Assembly: GCF_025822245.1 (NCBI RefSeq)
Contig: NZ_JACKTL010000017.1
Coordinates: 62,001 to 126,000 of the forward strand
Origin: Mycolicibacterium hodleri
GTDB lineage: Bacteria; Actinomycetota; Actinomycetes; Mycobacteriales; Mycobacteriaceae
Direction of reading: 5' to 3'
Length of the DNA stretch: 64,000 bases
The translations under genes were made by a program, and so were the position numbers. Positions 17,232-25,860 of this stretch are shown here, in pieces (the first letter of the stretch is position 1; each line of letters starts with the position of its first letter). Under the pieces are notes generated by a model, which had not been told where the DNA came from, searched no databases, and saw only the letters and a program-made list of their open reading frames with translations.

Positions 17232-18284
17232 CTAGCCGGCCAGCGCGTCGAGAAGCGCCTGGAGGTCGTCCTCGGTGTTGTACAGGTGAAAGCCCACCCG
17301 CACCGCGCCGGCCCTGATCGACGCCCGGATGCCGGCCGCCGTCAGCCTCCCCGCGGCCTGCGCGGCGTCGGCGAACGGCAGCGCCACGATCGCCGAGTCG
17401 ACGGGCGGCAGGTCGTATTCGGCGCGCAGCCGGGTGGCCAGCCCCACACAGTGCGCCTCGACTTCACGGCGGTTCAGCGAGGCCAACCAGGGCATGGTCA
17501 GTCCCGCCCCGAACACGCCGAACCACGCGGGCGACGTGTCGAACCGGCGGGCGTCCTCGGCCAGCCTCAGCGGCAGACCGTAGATCGACGACCACGGCTG
17601 CTCGCCGGCGTACCAGTTGGCCAGGTGCGGAGTCATCCGTGCGGACGCCCTCTCGCTCAACGACATCCAGGCCGTGCCCCGCGGCGCCAACAGCCACTTG
17701 TAGACCGCGGCGGCGGTGACGTCGACCCAGCCGAGGTCGAGCGCCTTCCAGCCGACCGCCTGGGTCACGTCGAGAACGGTGAGCGTGTCGGTGCCCGCGA
17801 CCGCCGCCCGCAACCCCTCGACGTCGAGCACCTCACCGCTGGCGGACTGCACCAGGCTCGCCGTCACCACGTCGTAGGTTGTGGCGGAGGCGATCAACTC
17901 GTCGGCCGGCAACTCGGTGACGGTCACGCCGCGGCCCGCCTGGCTGGCGAACGGAAAGGTGGTGCTGGTGAATTCGCCGCCCAGCGTGGCCACCGTGGCT
18001 CCGTCGGGAACGGCCGCCGCGACCAGACCCAGCAGGGCCGACACACTGCCGCCCATGGCCACCGATTCGACGGGCACGCCGACGAGGTCCGCGTAGGCGG
18101 TGCGGCCACGATCCACCGATTCGTCGAACGAGGGCACGTCCATGGTGCCGGCCTGCCACTGCGCGATGCGCGCGTGCAGACCGTCGAGCAGGAAGGTCGG
18201 CGGCAGCCCGTAGGTCGAGGAGTTGAGAAAACCTGCGGCGCCGACGAATTCGGCCCCGAATGCCGACCGAGGTGCCGTCGTCAT
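17232..18284 (-). CDS. Class V aminotransferase-like PLP enzyme
   Basis: 350 residues of PLP fold type I. Recognisable elements are the N-terminal FLNSSTYGLPP, MGGSVSALLGL, the strand VLDVTQAVGWKALDL (the Asp that contacts the pyridine nitrogen) and AAVYKWLLAPRG, whose Lys should carry the Schiff base. The layout matches cysteine desulfurase/kynureninase/isopenicillin-N-epimerase-like proteins; no active-site Cys loop typical of desulfurases is seen. Substrate is unknown. It is convergent with the preceding gene. The start ATG 18284 follows the neighbouring DUF4229-type gene by 7 bases, so the two probably share an mRNA. Confidence 0.85.
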   Translation of the reverse strand: MTTAPRSAFGAEFVGAAGFLNSSTYGLPPTFLLDGLHARIAQWQAGTMDVPSFDESVDRGRTAYADLVGVPVESVAMGGSVSALLGLVAAAVPDGATVATLGGEFTSTTFPFASQAGRGVTVTELPADELIASATTYDVVTASLVQSASGEVLDVEGLRAAVAGTDTLTVLDVTQAVGWKALDLGWVDVTAAAVYKWLLAPRGTAWMSLSERASARMTPHLANWYAGEQPWSSIYGLPLRLAEDARRFDTSPAWFGVFGAGLTMPWLASLNRREVEAHCVGLATRLRAEYDLPPVDSAIVALPFADAAQAAGRLTAAGIRASIRAGAVRVGFHLYNTEDDLQALLDALAG

Positions 18285-18291
18285 ACTTTGG

Positions 18292-18636
18292 TCACGAGCG
18301 GGGCGGCTCGTCACCGCGCAACCGGGAACGCAGCTGCTCGCGGTCGCGGCGGCGACGTTCGTCGAACACGGCGATGCTGGCGGTGGCACGGTTCCGCAGC
18401 GGGGCGAACAGCCAGATTCCCAGCGGAAGTGCCAGCACGATCGCGAACAACATCGGGATGACGATCGGGAACTCGCCGATGCCGAGCGCCTTTCCGCCGA
18501 AGTAGATGGCGACGGCAAGGACGGCGACCAGCAGGATCCGGGCGAGCGTGTAGACCAAGACGTCGAGAACCATTCGCGATCCGGGGCGCGTCGCCGCCCG
18601 AGTCGCGTCACTCCCACCCTCTGCAGCACCAGACAC
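18292..18636 (-). CDS. Small membrane protein, DUF4229-like (Rv0531-like)
   Basis: Up to 114 residues: two hydrophobic helices (about 24-44 and 55-77) joined by a short Gly-containing turn, then a strongly basic/acidic helical tail (RRRRDREQLRSRLRGD). The two-helix hairpin followed by this charged tail matches the DUF4229 family found beside the cytochrome c maturation genes in mycobacteria (Rv0531 in M. tuberculosis). Function is unknown. The GTG at 18636 is the first start; an internal ATG at 18573, just before the first helix, could be the real one. Confidence 0.75.
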   Translation of the reverse strand: MSGAAEGGSDATRAATRPGSRMVLDVLVYTLARILLVAVLAVAIYFGGKALGIGEFPIVIPMLFAIVLALPLGIWLFAPLRNRATASIAVFDERRRRDREQLRSRLRGDEPPRS

Positions 18637-18685
18637 GAACCCGAGCCTACCGACGACGCGTATTATTTACTGCAAGGAGGTTTTT

Positions 18686-18847
18686 GTGCTTCAGTTCGTT
18701 CTCCTCGTCGTCATCCTGGCAGGCCTGGCCTATGGGGCCTGGCGCCTGGTGCGCGCAACCGCCAACCGGCCGAGGACCAGGACCATCGGGCCGGACGACG
18801 ACCCCGAATTCCTGAACCGGCTCAACCACGGCAAGGATCCTCGCTAG
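18686..18847 (+). CDS. 53-residue single-helix membrane protein (Rv0530A-like)
   Basis: A short gene of 53 residues starting with GTG 18686 and stopping at TAG 18845-18847. It has a near-perfect ribosome binding site, AAGGAGG, at 18674-18680. The protein has one N-terminal membrane helix (residues 3-20) and a basic then acidic tail with RTRTIGPDDDPEFLNRLN. This tail and the position beside the Rv0530 homologue match the small M. tuberculosis protein Rv0530A as I remember it. It is divergent from the DUF4229 gene and convergent with the ParA-like gene. Function is unknown. Confidence 0.8.
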   Translation: MLQFVLLVVILAGLAYGAWRLVRATANRPRTRTIGPDDDPEFLNRLNHGKDPR

Positions 18848-18869
18848 CCGGGATTGCCGTCTCAGTTGG

Positions 18870-19967
18870 TCACTGCGCGCCGGGAAATCCGCTTGCCACC
18901 ACGGCGGCCAACTCCATCACGGCCTCGCGCGTCTCCGGCTTCAACCGTTCCAGGCTGATCTCCGCTCCCTCCTCCAGGTGCGGATCGAACGGCACCTGGA
19001 GCACCGCCTTGCACCTGCGGGAGAAGTGGTCGACGACCTTGCCCTGGTCGACGCGTGAACCGCCCCGACCCGATTGCGGCCGAACCGCGTTGACCACCGC
19101 GATCGAGTTGAGCACCAGCTGCTGATAGCCGTGGGCGTCGAGCCAGTCCAGCGTCGCCGACGCGCTGCGGGCCCCGTCGACCGAACCCGAGCTGACGACG
19201 ATCAACGCGTCGGCGTTGCTCAGCACCGCTGACATCGCCGAATGAAGCATGCCGGTGCCGCAGTCGGTGAGCACCAGGCTGTAGAAGCGCTCGAGCACCT
19301 CGAGGGTGCGCGCGTAGTCGTCGCTGCTGAACGCCTCCGAGACGGCCGGATCACTTTCCGAGGCAAGCACTTCCAGCCGGCTCGGCCCCTGCGAGGTGTA
19401 GTGGCGGACGTCCCCGTAGCTGGTGATGCCCTCGGCGTCACGCAGCAGGTGCCGCACGGTCGACGGCGTCTCGAGCGGCACCTTTTGACTCAGGGTGCCG
19501 CGGTCGGGGTTGGCGTCGACCGCGATGACCCGGTCCCCGCGCACGGAGGCGAACGTCGCACCGAGGGTCGCGGTGATCGTGGTCTTGCCGACGCCGCCCT
19601 TCAGGGACAGCATGGCGATCCGGTAGCACCCGCGCAGCGGCCGACTGGCCTGCGCGGCGAGCTCGTCACGGCGGAGGGCCCGTGGACCCTCGCCGAGGTT
19701 GACCAGGGTGCCCGACGCCAGGTAGAGCCAGCGGCGCCAGCCCGCGGTCGGCGTGCGCTTGGGTTGGCCCAGCAGCGCGACCGTCGACGGATCCAGGAAC
19801 GGCGCCGCCACGTCGGGCTCCGGTGCCGGTGCGGGGCGCGTCGGAAGCGTGACGACGGGCATGCCGTGGGGCGGGGTCGGAGCCGTCCACTCCGGCGGAA
19901 TGGCAAGCGAGGGATCGCTGAACCGTTGCTGCGCGCGGAAACTCGGTGGTTCGGACGTCCGGATCAA
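18870..19967 (-). CDS. ParA/MinD-like ATPase (Rv0530-like)
   Basis: About 365 residues. After a low-complexity Pro-rich N-terminal third, a deviant Walker A P-loop LSLKGGVGKTTITATLG starts the ATPase domain, with VIAVDANPDRGTL (Walker A' region) and SLVLTDCGTGM (Walker B) following. The family forms ATP-dependent dimers that position cargo on membranes or the nucleoid. Here the gene closes the haem/cytochrome c operon, a fixed mycobacterial arrangement, so a role in localising or regulating that machinery is possible but unproven. I place the start at TTG 19967, two bases after the ccsA stop and preceded by an AGGGGTGGG stretch; no ATG or GTG fits the frame. Confidence 0.85.
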   Translation of the reverse strand: MIRTSEPPSFRAQQRFSDPSLAIPPEWTAPTPPHGMPVVTLPTRPAPAPEPDVAAPFLDPSTVALLGQPKRTPTAGWRRWLYLASGTLVNLGEGPRALRRDELAAQASRPLRGCYRIAMLSLKGGVGKTTITATLGATFASVRGDRVIAVDANPDRGTLSQKVPLETPSTVRHLLRDAEGITSYGDVRHYTSQGPSRLEVLASESDPAVSEAFSSDDYARTLEVLERFYSLVLTDCGTGMLHSAMSAVLSNADALIVVSSGSVDGARSASATLDWLDAHGYQQLVLNSIAVVNAVRPQSGRGGSRVDQGKVVDHFSRRCKAVLQVPFDPHLEEGAEISLERLKPETREAVMELAAVVASGFPGAQ

Positions 19968-19969
19968 TC

Positions 19970-20953
19970 TCAGCCCACCCCTGCGTATGAGTGCAGCCCG
20001 GTCACGACCAGGTTGATGAAGAACAGGTTGAACACCATCGCCACGAACCCGACGACGTTGATGTATGCGGCCTTGCGGTCCCGCCAACCCGCCGTCGAGC
20101 GGGCGTGCAGATACGCGGCGTAGACGACCCAGGCGATGAACGCGACAGTCTCCTTGGGGTCCCAGCCCCAGTACCGGCCCCATGCCTCCTCGGCCCAAAT
20201 GGCACCGAAGATCACGCCGAAGCCGAAGATCGGAAACCCGAAGATCGTGGTGCGGTAGGCGATGCGGTCCAGGGTCTGCGCGTCGGGCAGGCGCGCGATG
20301 ACGGCGGCCAACCGGCCCGGCCGACCGGGGTCGCCCAGCGGTGACATCTTGGCCAGGAACAGCATGCTCGCCACGCCCGCGACCAGGAACACCCCCGAGC
20401 CGAGGCTGACGACCGACACGTGGATGGGCAACCAGTAGGACTGCAGCGCGGGCATCACGGGTGCGGCGTTGGAGTACAGCCACTTGCCCGACACCGCGAG
20501 CAGGATCAGCACCGGCAGCAGCACGAACGCCCACAGCGCACGGAACTTCGGCCTGCGCAAGGTGATCGCCGCCGCCACCAGCCCGCAGAAGCACGTCAGG
20601 TTGATGAACTCGTACATGTTGCCCCACGGCACGCGTGAGGTCGCCAATCCGCGCAGCACGATGCAGACCAGCAGCATGGCCGTGCCGACGTACACCAGTG
20701 CCAGGCCGGCCCGCCCGATCCGCTCGTCGACCGGACGCCGCGGCGCATCGACGACGACGCCAGGGGTACCGCTGTCGGCGCCGACGGCGCTCGCGTTCGC
20801 CGTCACCAGCTCGCGGGCGTCGGCCCGGCGGCTTCCGCTGTAGGCCAGCTCGACGGCCAGCAGCAGCAGCGCGATGACCAGCACCACGATCGTGGACGTG
20901 AACGCCAGATCCGAATAGCGGGCTAGCCCAATGTCGATGTGGGGACCGTTCAC
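19970..20953 (-). CDS. ccsA: Cytochrome c biogenesis protein CcsA/CcsB (haem-handling membrane protein)
   Basis: 327 residues, eight or so membrane helices. The tryptophan-rich haem-binding signature GRYWGWDPKETVAFIAW is present in an extracytoplasmic loop, and His residues flank it in neighbouring helices, as expected for System II cytochrome c synthetases. With ResB it forms the complex that exports haem and attaches it to CXXCH motifs outside the membrane, supplying cytochrome bc1 and other c-type cytochromes. The start GTG 20953 overlaps the resB stop as GTGA. Position matches Rv0529. Confidence 0.92.
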   Translation of the reverse strand: MNGPHIDIGLARYSDLAFTSTIVVLVIALLLLAVELAYSGSRRADARELVTANASAVGADSGTPGVVVDAPRRPVDERIGRAGLALVYVGTAMLLVCIVLRGLATSRVPWGNMYEFINLTCFCGLVAAAITLRRPKFRALWAFVLLPVLILLAVSGKWLYSNAAPVMPALQSYWLPIHVSVVSLGSGVFLVAGVASMLFLAKMSPLGDPGRPGRLAAVIARLPDAQTLDRIAYRTTIFGFPIFGFGVIFGAIWAEEAWGRYWGWDPKETVAFIAWVVYAAYLHARSTAGWRDRKAAYINVVGFVAMVFNLFFINLVVTGLHSYAGVG

Positions 20954-22524
20954 GCGCGCTCTCTCCCGCCTTCTCGTGCCGAGGGCACCAGACGCGCCGC
21001 CAGCCTCTCGAACTCGTCGCCCCACCCGGAGTTGTCGGTGCGGGCGAGTCCGCCCAGCTCGACGTCAACGGTACCCGGCGAGGACGGGGAAACCCGAACC
21101 CAGATGCGGCGCCGTCGCACCACGAGCGACACCAGCAGCCCCGCCATCATCGTCATCGCCGACACCAGCACCCAGATCTGGGCGGGATCGTGCGAGACCT
21201 GCACGTTGATGAACGGCGCCGCACCGTCGAAGCGGACCACGGTGCCGTCGTTCAACCGGGTCGACTGACCCGCCTTGAGATTGACCCGCGCCTGCTTGGT
21301 GAGCCGCTTCTGTTCGATGAGGCGCGGATCGAGGGTGAACAGGGACTGCGGGCGCCCGGTGTCCAGACCGGTGTCGCCGCGGTACACGTCGATGGCCACC
21401 GCGGGATCCCGCAGCGCGGGGAAGCTCGACGACAGCAGCTTGCCGTCGAGCTGTTCGGTCGGCGCGAACAGGCCCTGGATCGCAATCTGATTCTTGCGCC
21501 GCTCCCCGGCGTCGGGATAGGTGCCTGCGGGCGGGTCGACCCGGATGACCCCGGACGAGAGCAGCGTGATCGGGTCGTCGGGACGCCACTGCACGGTCTG
21601 CGTGCGGGTGCGTCCGTCGGGAAAGGTGACCGTGAACGTCGGGGCGTAACCGTGGCCCTGCAGGTACAGCCGGTCCCCGCCCAGGCGAAGAGGGTGGTTG
21701 ACCTCGAGCCGATAGGGCCGCCACGTGTCGGTGGTGAGGTCGTCCCCGGCCTGGTACTCGACGTTGGCCGCGAAGCTCAGCGCCTGTCCACTTGGCAGAT
21801 AGTCGGCGTCGAAGTCGTTGACGCGCAAGCAGATCGGATTCAGCGAGGTGCCGTCGACGGTGTTGCCCGCCCGGAACGAGTCGAAGGCGGCCGGTGACGC
21901 CGAGCAGAATCCCGGGCCGCCGTTGGCCACGACGATGACATTGCCCTCGTAGCCGAACAGCTTGCCCACCGCGATGGAGATCAACAGGGCGAGCAGCGAG
22001 AAGTGGAAGACGATGTTGCCGAACTCGCGGAGATAGCCCTTCTCCGCCGACACCTCGACGACGTCGCCCTCGCGGCGGCTCGTGTGTCGCCAACCCTTCA
22101 GCCTCTCCTCGATCCCGGCGGCGACGGTCTCCACGTCCCCGGCCGCGACGAGGCTCTGATGCTTGGGCAGCCGCGCGAGGTTTCGCGGCGCGGCGACGGG
22201 CGTGGCCCGCATGCTGCGGACGTGTTCGGCCAGCCGCGGAGTCAGACAGCCCACCAGCGAGATGAACAGCAGCGCGTAGATGGCCGTGAACCAGAAACTG
22301 GAGAACACGTCGAACGCCTGCACCCGGTCCAGCCACGGACCAATCGTGGGGTGCTGTGCGAGGTACTCGTCGACCTTGCCCGCGTTGAGGCTGCGCTGCG
22401 GCACCAGGGCACCGGGGATGGCCGCCAGCGCCAGCAGGAACAGCAGCGCCAGCGCCGTGCCCATCGACGTCAACGTGCGCCAGGTGTTCCTCGCATACGC
22501 GCCAAGGCGTTTCAGCACCCTCAT
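20950..22524 (-). CDS. resB: ResB-like cytochrome c maturation protein
   Basis: 524 residues of the ResB/Ccs1 family: three N-terminal membrane helices (first at about 21-40, ALALLFLLALAAIPGALVPQ), a large extracytoplasmic domain and one C-terminal helix near residue 450. The conserved haem-contact His in the helix after LREFGNIVFHFSLLALL is visible. It partners with CcsA in System II haem ligation to apocytochrome c. The start ATG 22524 overlaps the ccdA stop as ATGA, and its own stop overlaps the ccsA start, so synthesis of the complex is likely coupled. Matches Rv0528 in position. Confidence 0.92.
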   Translation of the reverse strand: MRVLKRLGAYARNTWRTLTSMGTALALLFLLALAAIPGALVPQRSLNAGKVDEYLAQHPTIGPWLDRVQAFDVFSSFWFTAIYALLFISLVGCLTPRLAEHVRSMRATPVAAPRNLARLPKHQSLVAAGDVETVAAGIEERLKGWRHTSRREGDVVEVSAEKGYLREFGNIVFHFSLLALLISIAVGKLFGYEGNVIVVANGGPGFCSASPAAFDSFRAGNTVDGTSLNPICLRVNDFDADYLPSGQALSFAANVEYQAGDDLTTDTWRPYRLEVNHPLRLGGDRLYLQGHGYAPTFTVTFPDGRTRTQTVQWRPDDPITLLSSGVIRVDPPAGTYPDAGERRKNQIAIQGLFAPTEQLDGKLLSSSFPALRDPAVAIDVYRGDTGLDTGRPQSLFTLDPRLIEQKRLTKQARVNLKAGQSTRLNDGTVVRFDGAAPFINVQVSHDPAQIWVLVSAMTMMAGLLVSLVVRRRRIWVRVSPSSPGTVDVELGGLARTDNSGWGDEFERLAARLVPSAREGGRERA

Positions 22525-23315
22525 ATCGGCAACCGCACGTCGCTGACGAACGCGTCGCGAACCCACGAGATGAAGTCCGCCCACACCCCGGTCACCAGGG
22601 CGACGCCGACGACGATCAACAACACGCCGCCGAAGATCTGAATGGTGCGGGTGTGACGGCGCAGCCACCCCAGGCCCCGCACCGCTCCGGCGGACCCGAA
22701 GGCCAACAGCAGGAACGGGATTCCCAAACCCAGGCAGTAGGCGACGACGAGGACGACACCCCTGGCCACGTTGGTGCCGTCGGTGGCCGACGCCACGGCG
22801 ATCACCGCGGTCAACGTCGGGCCCAGACACGGCGTCCAGCCGAGGGCGAACACCGCGCCGAGCAGCGGTGCCCCGCCGATCGTCGACAGCAGTTTCGGGG
22901 CGAACCGCGCCTCGCGCTGCAACGCCGGGATGAAGCCGACGAACACCAGCCCCATCACGATGGTGACCACACCGCCGATGCGTTGCAGCAGAAGCTGGTT
23001 GATCAACAGCGTGGTGGTCAACCCGAGCACCGCAACGGTGCCGAGCACGAACACCACGGTGAACCCGGCCACGAACAGGGCGGCCGCCCCGAGCACGCGC
23101 AGTCGCGCCGTCCTCACCGCGACGGCGGAGGCGTCGCGGTCGTCCACCCCGACGACGGCCGCCAGGTAGGACAGATAGCCGGGCACCAAGGGCACCACGC
23201 ACGGCGAGGCGAACGAGACGAACCCGGCCAGCACGCTGACGAGTACCGCGAGGACCAACGGACCGGCCGACACCAGGGTGCCGACCTGGTCGAGACCAGC
23301 CGCGAGAACCGTCAC
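22521..23315 (-). CDS. ccdA: CcdA-type thiol-disulfide exporter
   Basis: 264 residues with six membrane helices. The two redox-active Cys are in FASPCVVPLVPGYLSYL (helix 1) and GWTPCLGPTLTAV (helix 4), the CcdA/DsbD-core pattern. It carries reducing power from cytoplasmic thioredoxin across the membrane, here most likely to the TlpA-like lipoprotein encoded immediately upstream, keeping apocytochrome c CXXCH thiols reduced. The start GTG 23315 overlaps the upstream stop as GTGA. Corresponds to Rv0527. Confidence 0.94.
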   Translation of the reverse strand: MTVLAAGLDQVGTLVSAGPLVLAVLVSVLAGFVSFASPCVVPLVPGYLSYLAAVVGVDDRDASAVAVRTARLRVLGAAALFVAGFTVVFVLGTVAVLGLTTTLLINQLLLQRIGGVVTIVMGLVFVGFIPALQREARFAPKLLSTIGGAPLLGAVFALGWTPCLGPTLTAVIAVASATDGTNVARGVVLVVAYCLGLGIPFLLLAFGSAGAVRGLGWLRRHTRTIQIFGGVLLIVVGVALVTGVWADFISWVRDAFVSDVRLPI

Positions 23316-23896
23316 TTCTCGGACGCCAGCTTCTGCACCACGGGCATCAGGTCCTCGGCCAGCAGTTCGCGCAGGAACACCGCGGCGACCCGGTGCTGGC
23401 GGTCCAGCACGACCGTCGAGGGGATGACCGTCGTGGGATACCTGCCGCCGAAGGCGATCATGGTGCGCATGGCCGGGTCGTAGATGGACGGGTAGGTGAC
23501 CTTGCGGTCGGTGACGAAGTCGACCGCGGCGTCACGGTTGTTGTCGCGGACGTCGATGCCGAGGAATTCGACCCCCTGGGCGCGGGTGGCCTCGTACACC
23601 TTCTCCAATTCGGGGATCTCCGAGCGGCACGGCCCGCACCACTGTCCCCATACGTTGACGACGACGACCTTGCCGGCGAAGTCGTCCACCGAGACGGTCT
23701 TCTCGGGGTCGGTCAGCAGCGGGCCGCTGATCCTGCCGGGGCGGTGTCGGCCGTCCGGCGGGTCGTAGAGGATGTCGGTCTTGCCGCCCGGCGCCACGAA
23801 CTCGAACGTGCCCCCCTGGGCGACCGCGTCGTCACCGGTCGCACAACCGGTCAACAGCACCGCCGCCGACACCAGAGAAACCGCCAACCGCCTCAC
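23312..23896 (-). CDS. TlpA/ResA-like thioredoxin lipoprotein
   Basis: 194 residues. The N terminus has a lipoprotein signal with a lipobox ending at Cys18 (AVLLTGC), so the mature protein should be tethered to the outer face of the membrane. The thioredoxin domain has the active site VWGQWCGPCRSEIPEL and a cis-Pro segment (TTVIPSTVVLD). It should accept electrons from CcdA and reduce apocytochrome c before haem attachment. The start GTG 23896 overlaps the histidine phosphatase stop as GTGA. An upstream ATG would add 27 unsupported residues. Corresponds to Rv0526. Confidence 0.92.
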   Translation of the reverse strand: MRRLAVSLVSAAVLLTGCATGDDAVAQGGTFEFVAPGGKTDILYDPPDGRHRPGRISGPLLTDPEKTVSVDDFAGKVVVVNVWGQWCGPCRSEIPELEKVYEATRAQGVEFLGIDVRDNNRDAAVDFVTDRKVTYPSIYDPAMRTMIAFGGRYPTTVIPSTVVLDRQHRVAAVFLRELLAEDLMPVVQKLASEK

Positions 23897-24519
23897 TGGC
23901 CAGCCAGCTCCGCATAACTCCAGCCGACCAGCGCCTCGTCGTGGAAGTAGAACGACGTCAGCGACGCGTGGTTGCACATACGGTTCGCCGCGGTGGGCAG
24001 GTGGTGCAACGTCTGGCCGGTCAGCGACCGCCGCAGCGTCGCCGTCGGCAGCTGGTGGCTGACGCAGACCGCCTCGTGGCCAAGGGCGTGGTCGCGGGCC
24101 CGGAACAGCGCCGCCTGCATGCGCTCGGCGATGTGGGTGTACGGCTCACCCCACGACGGGCTGCGCGGATTGCGCAGATGCCACCAGTTGCGCGGGTTGC
24201 GCAGCGCGCCGTCCCCCGGCGACACCCGCTCGCCTTCGAAGACGTTCTCCGATTCGATGAGGTCGCCGTCGGTGTCGATCGGCAGGCCGTGCGTGGCCGC
24301 GATGGGTCCGGCCGTCTCCTGCGCCCGTTCCAACGGCGAGGCGACGACGTAGGTGACGTCGTGGGTCGCCAGCCAGTCGGCCACCCGCGCCGCCTGGGCG
24401 CGGCCCTTGTCGGAGAGGTGGAAGTCGGGCAGGCGGCCGTAGAGGATCTTGTCCGGGTTGTACACCTCGCCGTGGCGCATCACGTGCACGACGGTCTTGC
24501 GGGGGTCGACGTCGGTCAC
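23893..24519 (-). CDS. Histidine phosphatase (phosphoglycerate mutase-like) family protein
   Basis: 208 residues. The catalytic signature [13 protein letters not shown] carries the phosphoaccepting RHG His; [10 protein letters not shown] supplies the second Arg, and VCVSHQLP the second catalytic His. Substrate is not predictable: the superfamily covers sugar phosphates, nucleotides and proteins. It lies between hemL and the thioredoxin gene with 4-base GTGA overlaps on both sides, an order conserved with Rv0525, so its role may relate to haem or cytochrome assembly, but this is inference. Confidence 0.9.
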   Translation of the reverse strand: MTDVDPRKTVVHVMRHGEVYNPDKILYGRLPDFHLSDKGRAQAARVADWLATHDVTYVVASPLERAQETAGPIAATHGLPIDTDGDLIESENVFEGERVSPGDGALRNPRNWWHLRNPRSPSWGEPYTHIAERMQAALFRARDHALGHEAVCVSHQLPTATLRRSLTGQTLHHLPTAANRMCNHASLTSFYFHDEALVGWSYAELAGQ

Positions 24520-25829
24520 GCGGGCCTCTGCGCTTCGGCTGCGGCGCGGGCCGCGGCGGGGAGGGCGGACGCGATGCGGTCGAACGCGTCGTCGTCGAGT
24601 GCCGCCGAGACGAACCACGCCTCGAAGGCGCTGCACGGCGGGTAGACGCCCGCGTCGAGCAGGGCGTGGAAGAACGGCGCGAAGCGCCACGTCTCGGTGG
24701 CCTTCGCCCCGGCGAAGTCCACCACCCGATCCTCGGTGAAGAAGACGCTGAGCATGTTGCCGGCCCGCGAAATGCGGTGCGCCACCGACGCTTCCGTCAA
24801 CGCCGAGGTGAGCAGACCTGCGAGACGGTCGGCGTTGGCGTCCAGCGCGGCGTACACGGCGTCGTCGGCGGCGCGCAGCGTGGCCAGGCCGGCGGCCATC
24901 GCGACCGGGTTCCCCGACAGCGTGCCCGCCTGATACACCGGCCCCAACGGAGCGAGCCGTTCCATCACCTCGGCGCGGCCACCGAACGCGGCGGCCGGCA
25001 GACCGCCGCTCATCACCTTGCCGAACGCGAAGAGGTCCGCGTCGACGGGATCCAGCCCGTACCAACCGGATCGGCTGACCCGGAAACCCGTCATCACCTC
25101 GTCGAGGATGAGCAGCGCGCCGTGCTCGGCGGTGACGCGGCGCAGCGCGGCGTTGAAGCCGGGCAGTGGCGGCACGGCGCCCATGTTGCCCGCCGCGGCT
25201 TCGGTGATGACGCACGCGATGTCGTCGCCGAACTCGGCGAACGCCTGCTCCACGGCACCAATGTCGTTGTAGGGCAACACGATCGTGTCGACGGTGGCCG
25301 CGCCGGTGACACCAGGCGAGGACGGCAGACCCAGCGTCGCGACGCCGGAACCGGCGTCGGCCAGCAGCGCGTCGCTGTGACCGTGGTAGCAGCCCGAGAA
25401 CTTGACGATCTTGGCCCGGCCGGTGAAGCCCCTGGCCAACCGGATCGCGCTCATCGTCGCCTCGGTGCCGGAGTTGACCAACCGGATCTTGTCCACCGCG
25501 GCGACGCGACCGACGATCTCCCGGGCCAGGTCACTCTCCGACGGCGTCGGCGCCCCGAAGCTCAGCCCGTCGGCGGCCGCCCGTTGCACCGCATCCACGA
25601 CGGCGGGATGCGCGTGGCCGAGGATCATCGGCCCCCACGAACAGACCAGGTCGACGTAGCGGTTGTCGTCGGCGTCGGTGAGCCAGTAGCCCGCGGCCTT
25701 GGTGATGAACCGCGGCGTCCCACCCACCGAGTTGAACGCACGGACCGGCGAGTTGACCCCGCCGGGGATGACGGCGGAGGCCTCGTCGAAGAGCCGTGCC
25801 GAGGTGGCCGCCTTTGGGTCGGAACGCAT
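24516..25829 (-). CDS. hemL: Glutamate-1-semialdehyde 2,1-aminomutase
   Basis: About 437 residues, PLP fold type I. Signatures include [13 protein letters not shown] near the N terminus, [16 protein letters not shown] (PLP phosphate site), [26 protein letters not shown] (the Asp that holds the pyridine nitrogen) and [18 protein letters not shown], whose Lys forms the Schiff base. It makes 5-aminolevulinate from glutamate-1-semialdehyde, the product of HemA encoded 9 kb to the right. It heads a leftward operon with the cytochrome c genes, linking haem supply to haem attachment. ATG 25829 is preferred over GTG 25835, two codons upstream. Confidence 0.96.
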   Translation of the reverse strand: MRSDPKAATSARLFDEASAVIPGGVNSPVRAFNSVGGTPRFITKAAGYWLTDADDNRYVDLVCSWGPMILGHAHPAVVDAVQRAAADGLSFGAPTPSESDLAREIVGRVAAVDKIRLVNSGTEATMSAIRLARGFTGRAKIVKFSGCYHGHSDALLADAGSGVATLGLPSSPGVTGAATVDTIVLPYNDIGAVEQAFAEFGDDIACVITEAAAGNMGAVPPLPGFNAALRRVTAEHGALLILDEVMTGFRVSRSGWYGLDPVDADLFAFGKVMSGGLPAAAFGGRAEVMERLAPLGPVYQAGTLSGNPVAMAAGLATLRAADDAVYAALDANADRLAGLLTSALTEASVAHRISRAGNMLSVFFTEDRVVDFAGAKATETWRFAPFFHALLDAGVYPPCSAFEAWFVSAALDDDAFDRIASALPAAARAAAEAQRPA

Positions 25830-25860
25830 GCCCACCAGTGTCCCAGTCGGTCCCTCGCCG

